Assembly (NCBI GenBank): GCA_018402075.1
Contig: JAGYJP010000013.1
Coordinates: 1-26,830 of the forward strand
Length of the DNA: 26,830 nt
Reading direction: 5' to 3'
Source of the DNA: Candidatus Nanopelagicales bacterium
Lineage (GTDB): Bacteria > Actinomycetota > Actinomycetes > S36-B12
Below the pieces are notes generated by a model. The model made no database searches, was not told the origin of the DNA, and was given only the letters and a program-made list of their open reading frames with translations. Both the position numbers and the translations under genes were made by a program. Of the stretch, positions 23,395 to 26,830 are shown in pieces. Position 1 is the stretch's first letter, and every line of letters begins with the position of its first letter.

Positions 23395-25014
23395 ATGAAA
23401 CCCATTAAGACCCGCGGTGGGCGCGTACTGACGGCCGTGGGAAACCTGCCATTGCTCACCATGGACAGAGTGGAAGAAATCTCACAGATTTTCGATGCGG
23501 ATCCGCGTATTGCAACAGTGTCCTTAGTGGGCAGTTCCACCAACTCGGGAACAGTGGTCAGACAATCAGCCCCAGCCGGTGTAGTGACTATCTTTGCCCT
23601 TGACTTCACCGATCTAGTGGGTGCGATTGATCTGGAGGACCCCGACTCCATTGATGTGTGGGTGCAGGCGGCAACAGATCGCGGGCTTCGTCACAACTGG
23701 TTACTGTCCAATCACCGCGATGTCATGAGCGCTGATCACATTTCTGCCTCAGAGGTGGATCAATATGAACTACAGGATCCCAGCGGAGCGGCAGCGCACT
23801 ACATCAGCGACAGAACAACTCAACCCAATGCGCTCACCGTGACCATTGATGTCACCTGGTTGGGCCCCCATGAAACCGGTGCGCAGGTTCTCACCACTGC
23901 CGCGATAACAGCCCTTGCGAATCAACCGAATATTGCAGCCATCACGCTTACGGGTCTTGTGGAGCTCCCCACCTACGCCGCGCACGTCACCGAGAATCCC
24001 AAAGTCAGACTGCAACCACTGGATTCTGAACCTGAGCAGGCCGACATTGTCTGGTACCCCAATCAAATTGATCAGCGCAGCAATATTGCCCAAGCCCGCC
24101 AATTAGGCCGAAGGGTTGTCACCACATATCTAGATTTGATCGCCTACGACATTCCTCGCTACCACGGTTCCACCGAAGCTTGGCTGGCCTACCGATCCTT
24201 GCAACGCAAAATCGCTTTGAGTGTTGACGGAATCACCACCATTAGCGTGGATGTCGCCCGCCAACTACTCGCCGAAGTCCCACGACTATCCGCCAAACGC
24301 GTGCAACCCCTGCCCCTGGGTCTTGATCACGTATCTGGTGAGCACGTTCCCGTGCAACCGGATGCTGATCTTGCTGAAATCAAACAGTCACTCACCACCA
24401 AGCCATTCATTGTGGTCCTCGGCAATGATTTCCAACATAAGAATCGTGACTTTGCCATTGCTGTGTGGGAGAAAGTGCTCGAGTCGGGGACTCCGTGTGA
24501 TCTGGTGCTCGTGGGTTTACATGTGAAAAGCAGCAGTTCGCGCGAACGCGAGGTCGATTTGATCCGCAAGCACGTGGATCTGCGTGGTTCGGTGTACACC
24601 GCCGAGCATGTCAGCAGTGCGAGTCGCGCTTGGCTGCTCTCCAATGCGGCCATGGGAACCCCTGCGACCTTCACGCACTTCGGTCCACTTGCTGAGATTG
24701 CGCAATTGAATGACGTTCCCACCAATTGGAACATTGAGGCTTATGCCAACGACATTATTTCTCTCCTGACCGACCAAGGCGCCAGTGACAAGCGGGTGAG
24801 TGACCTACATCAAGCAATCACCGAACACACCTGGAATGGTTTCGCTGAAGGTCTGGCTGAATTCTTCACTCGAATCGTTCAACTCCCGCCGGTACTCACC
24901 AGCACTGTTGCTGACGGCGGGAAAGACACGGCAGCACTCGCTGCGGTCCTCTCGAGTAAGTCATGGCGTGCTTTAGAAAAAGCGCGTAGCTTGAAATCAA
25001 AAATCAAGCGTTAA
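23395..25014 (+). CDS. GT4 glycosyltransferase with an apparently degenerate GT2-like N-terminus
   Basis: A 539-residue protein. Residues of about 148-510 are GT-B/GT4: [56 protein letters not shown], and [21 protein letters not shown]. Residues 1-125 do not belong to GT4; [18 protein letters not shown] and [38 protein letters not shown] read like a worn C-terminal GT2 half-domain with no DXD. It ends [20 protein letters not shown], a basic tail with the SxSWR motif seen at the end of many polysaccharide glycosyltransferases. It lies 21 bases after the broken GT2 gene. The stop shares TTAA with the convergent rmlA stop. Donor sugar unknown. Confidence 0.8.
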   Translation: MKPIKTRGGRVLTAVGNLPLLTMDRVEEISQIFDADPRIATVSLVGSSTNSGTVVRQSAPAGVVTIFALDFTDLVGAIDLEDPDSIDVWVQAATDRGLRHNWLLSNHRDVMSADHISASEVDQYELQDPSGAAAHYISDRTTQPNALTVTIDVTWLGPHETGAQVLTTAAITALANQPNIAAITLTGLVELPTYAAHVTENPKVRLQPLDSEPEQADIVWYPNQIDQRSNIAQARQLGRRVVTTYLDLIAYDIPRYHGSTEAWLAYRSLQRKIALSVDGITTISVDVARQLLAEVPRLSAKRVQPLPLGLDHVSGEHVPVQPDADLAEIKQSLTTKPFIVVLGNDFQHKNRDFAIAVWEKVLESGTPCDLVLVGLHVKSSSSREREVDLIRKHVDLRGSVYTAEHVSSASRAWLLSNAAMGTPATFTHFGPLAEIAQLNDVPTNWNIEAYANDIISLLTDQGASDKRVSDLHQAITEHTWNGFAEGLAEFFTRIVQLPPVLTSTVADGGKDTAALAAVLSSKSWRALEKARSLKSKIKR

Positions 25015-25874
25015 TGTTTTACCAAACGTTCTAAGTATTCCCCGTAGCCACTCTTCATGAGATCTGCTGCCAGTGACAGCAGTTGCGAGTCGGTGATCCA
25101 CCCATTGCGCCATGCAATTTCCTCCACGCACCCAACCTTTGTGCCCGTGCGGTCTTCCATCACGCGAACAAATTCACCGGCATCCTGCAAGGAGCGGAAA
25201 GTGCCTGTGTCCAGCCATGCGGTTCCACGCTCAAGCACCGTGACGGTCAAGGATCCGGATTGCAGGTAGTAATCATTGACCGCGGTTATTTCTAACTCAC
25301 CGCGTGCCGAAGGTGCAATTGATTTCGCAACGCTCACAACACTGGAGTCATAGAAATACAGACCTGGAACAGCAAAATCACTTTTAGGTTGAGTGGGTTT
25401 CTCTTCAATGGAAAGAGCAACACCGTTCCCATCAAATTCCACAACACCATATTCCGATGGGTTCGCGACTTGGTAGGCGAAAACATGCCCGCCAGCAACG
25501 GAGGTTAATTCACCAAGCTTTCGACCAAGGGATGGACCATAAAAAAGATTGTCCCCAAGAACAAGTGCGGCGCTGTCCCCATCAAGGAAAGATTCCGCAA
25601 TCAAAAATGCTTGTGCCAAACCTTCAGGCTTGGGTTGCACGGCATAAGAAATGGACATGCCCCATTGGGAACCATCGCCCAATAAACGTGAAAAGGATTC
25701 CGAATCCTCGGGGGTGGTAATGATCAGGACCTCACGCAAACCCGCCTCCATCAAGGTGGCGAGCGGGTAGTGGATCATGGGTTTGTCGTACACGGGCAAT
25801 AGTTGCTTGCTCACACCTTTGGTGATTGGCCAGAGCCTGCTACCTGTTCCCCCAGCAAGAATGATCCCTTTCAT
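25011..25874 (-). CDS. rmlA: Glucose-1-phosphate thymidylyltransferase
   Basis: A 287-residue enzyme making dTDP-glucose from glucose-1-phosphate and dTTP, the first step to dTDP-L-rhamnose. [18 protein letters not shown] and [16 protein letters not shown] bind nucleotide and phosphate; [10 protein letters not shown] holds Asp108 for the metal; EYGVVEF and [22 protein letters not shown] complete the RmlA pattern. Length is typical. The ATG lies six bases after TAACCT, whose TAA is the stop codon of the upstream GT2 gene. No Shine-Dalgarno site is seen. It is downstream of a rhamnosyltransferase-like GT2, consistent with a shared role in rhamnose use. Confidence 0.95.
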   Translation of the reverse strand: MKGIILAGGTGSRLWPITKGVSKQLLPVYDKPMIHYPLATLMEAGLREVLIITTPEDSESFSRLLGDGSQWGMSISYAVQPKPEGLAQAFLIAESFLDGDSAALVLGDNLFYGPSLGRKLGELTSVAGGHVFAYQVANPSEYGVVEFDGNGVALSIEEKPTQPKSDFAVPGLYFYDSSVVSVAKSIAPSARGELEITAVNDYYLQSGSLTVTVLERGTAWLDTGTFRSLQDAGEFVRVMEDRTGTKVGCVEEIAWRNGWITDSQLLSLAADLMKSGYGEYLERLVKH

Positions 25875-25886
25875 GCCCCGAGGTTA
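25875..25886 (-). promoter_or_regulatory. Predicted -10 box of rmlA made from the upstream stop codon
   Basis: On the minus strand TAACCT (25886-25881) starts with the TAA stop of the GT2 gene, then CGGGGC and the ATG of rmlA. This would allow rmlA to be transcribed separately, as a leaderless mRNA. Confidence 0.5.
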
Positions 25887-26804
25887 GCCGTTGCCCTTAC
25901 CGCGCAACCCCCGGATACTGCCTTTAGCTTTTTCCCAGCGGTCGCTCTCCACGGTGACACCTAGTACCGCATTTACCCCCACCCGACGCAAAGTTCGAAA
26001 AGCGTGCTTGGGTGATTGACGGAACTCTGCTGGCGCCAGGCGCAGCCTGTTGCGCATCATGGTCGCTCGACGCTCCCCGCTGTGACCGGTTGCCAACACG
26101 GTCTTGCCAAGAATCTGAATCGGACGCGATTCACCCAACTGGTGATGCACAACAAGTTCAGGTGCTAGGGCAATTCGGTATCCCTGCTCACGCAGTCGCA
26201 AGCAAGCGGCGGCATCTACCGCATCAATTCCGAGGCTTTCATCAAATCCACCAACAGCATTCATGGCCGCGACCGACCACAGCGTTCCGGATTGGATAAC
26301 TTCTTCGGTGCAGGAAATTTCGCCACGCTCCGTGGTGATTCGGGTGATTGGGTAGTGCAGTTGTCCACCGTTATCCATTACCTGGCCTGCACCCACCGCA
26401 CCAATTCGAATGTCATCTCCCCATAAAGATGTCCACGATTCCGCGAAATCGACAATCTCTGCTATGTAACCAGGACCGATGTAACCAGAATCGATGTAAC
26501 CAGGATCGATCTGAGAGTCTTGATCAAAGGTAAGCAACCATGTTGCGCCAACTTCTGCTGCGTAAGTTAGCCCAACATTCAGGCTCCGGGCGATCCCACG
26601 ATTGTGATGGTGCCGAACAACCTGGACTCCCTCTATTTCACCAAGTTGCCTGAGAATTGGGTCAGCGGTGACCGGAGAAGAATCGTCGGACACCAGAACG
26701 GGTGTTCCATCTGTTGTGATCGTGCGAACGAGTTCGCAGGTGGCAGCACCTGGCGAGTAGGTGGCAATGAGTGCCACTACGGGAATGTCATGGGCCGCCG
26801 GCAC
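25884..26804 (-). CDS. GT2 glycosyltransferase, RfbF/rhamnosyltransferase-like
   Basis: A 306-residue GT-A enzyme: VVALIATYSPGAATCELVRTI, VSDDSSPVTADPIL, HHHNRGIARSLNVGL, and the metal-binding FDQDSQ (Asp94, Asp96). The GIARSLNVGL plus TFDQDSQ pairing is characteristic of the RfbF-like GT2 subgroup, often rhamnosyltransferases. SGTLWSVAAMNAVGGFDESLGIDAVD completes the fold. Three 5-residue repeats (about residues 99-114, DPGYI-DSGYI-GPGYI) follow the DXD motif. The start is GTG, six bases after TATGCT, with no Shine-Dalgarno. The C-terminus is basic (RGLRGKGNG), as in membrane-associated transferases. It lies upstream of rmlA and is separated from it by nine bases. Confidence 0.88.
   Translation of the reverse strand: MPAAHDIPVVALIATYSPGAATCELVRTITTDGTPVLVSDDSSPVTADPILRQLGEIEGVQVVRHHHNRGIARSLNVGLTYAAEVGATWLLTFDQDSQIDPGYIDSGYIGPGYIAEIVDFAESWTSLWGDDIRIGAVGAGQVMDNGGQLHYPITRITTERGEISCTEEVIQSGTLWSVAAMNAVGGFDESLGIDAVDAAACLRLREQGYRIALAPELVVHHQLGESRPIQILGKTVLATGHSGERRATMMRNRLRLAPAEFRQSPKHAFRTLRRVGVNAVLGVTVESDRWEKAKGSIRGLRGKGNG
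26464..26508. repeat. Three 15-bp in-frame tandem repeats inside the GT2 gene
   Basis: Three adjacent copies on the plus strand share ATGTAACCAG and then GACCG, AATCG or GATCG. The copies differ at one or two positions. Because the unit is 15 bases, copy-number change would add or remove five residues without shifting the frame. Confidence 0.85.
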
Positions 26805-26816
26805 GGTTTCAGCATA
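26805..26816 (-). promoter_or_regulatory. Predicted -10 box of the RfbF-like GT2 gene, leaderless layout
   Basis: On the minus strand TATGCT (26816-26811) is followed by GAAACC and the GTG start. The -35 position falls outside the window. Confidence 0.45.
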
Positions 26817-26830
26817 TCCCCGCAGGAGAG

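Overview
The window looks like a chromosomal stretch from an actinobacterium with a compact, moderate-GC genome. The evidence is an RmlC that resembles the mycobacterial type (H62 and Y132 in the expected places), a geranylgeranyl-reductase-family protein, a DUF4012 protein, frequent GTG starts, and a recurrent TANNNT box six bases before a GTG or ATG start, which is the layout of actinobacterial leaderless transcripts. Genus cannot be told from the sequence alone. There are no gene-free stretches above 300 bases, and I saw no rRNA, tRNA, insertion sequence or CRISPR array.

Most of the window is a surface-glycan (exopolysaccharide, capsule or wall-glycan) locus. Left edge (1-3760): the 3' end of a geranylgeranyl reductase family gene; then, on the minus strand, a probable five-gene operon vapB-vapC-fcl-ABM-ABM (antitoxin, PIN toxin, GDP-L-fucose synthase, two small monooxygenase-fold proteins); then a lone SAM methyltransferase transcribed divergently from vapB. 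Centre (3837-12524, plus strand): two tandem, related clan GH-A-like glycoside hydrolases, one secreted and one lipoprotein; a RutE-like nitroreductase; a WbaP-type polyprenyl-phosphate sugar-phosphotransferase; a DUF4012 protein; and a large membrane protein, translationally coupled to the DUF4012 gene, that resembles GT-C enzymes. rmlC lies on the minus strand at 12521-13120.

Right part: a second GT-C-like membrane protein coupled to a DUF1972/GT4 enzyme and a GT2 enzyme (13233-16377); a GT4 enzyme with a beta-rich extension and C-terminal coiled coil (16387-18177); an oppositely oriented secreted Ig-like protein (18201-19442); an ABC exporter pair Wzm/Wzt (19506-21640); a two-domain GT2 broken by a one-base frameshift (21651-23373); a GT4 enzyme whose N-terminus looks like a decayed GT2 domain (23395-25014); and, on the minus strand, a RfbF-like GT2 and rmlA.

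Read together: nucleotide-sugar enzymes (RmlA, RmlC, Fcl) feed rhamnose- and fucose-type donors, WbaP starts lipid-linked synthesis, at least six glycosyltransferases extend the chain, Wzm/Wzt exports it, and the GT-C-like and DUF4012 proteins, the two hydrolases and the Ig-like protein would act outside the membrane on the finished glycan. The roles of those outer components are inference. The most notable sequence-level signals are the seven TANNNT-N6-start boxes (two made from the preceding gene's stop codon), the duplicated hydrolases, the frameshifted GT2, the in-frame 15-bp tandem repeat beside a DXD motif, and a terminator-like hairpin built from the last codons of the Ig-like gene.
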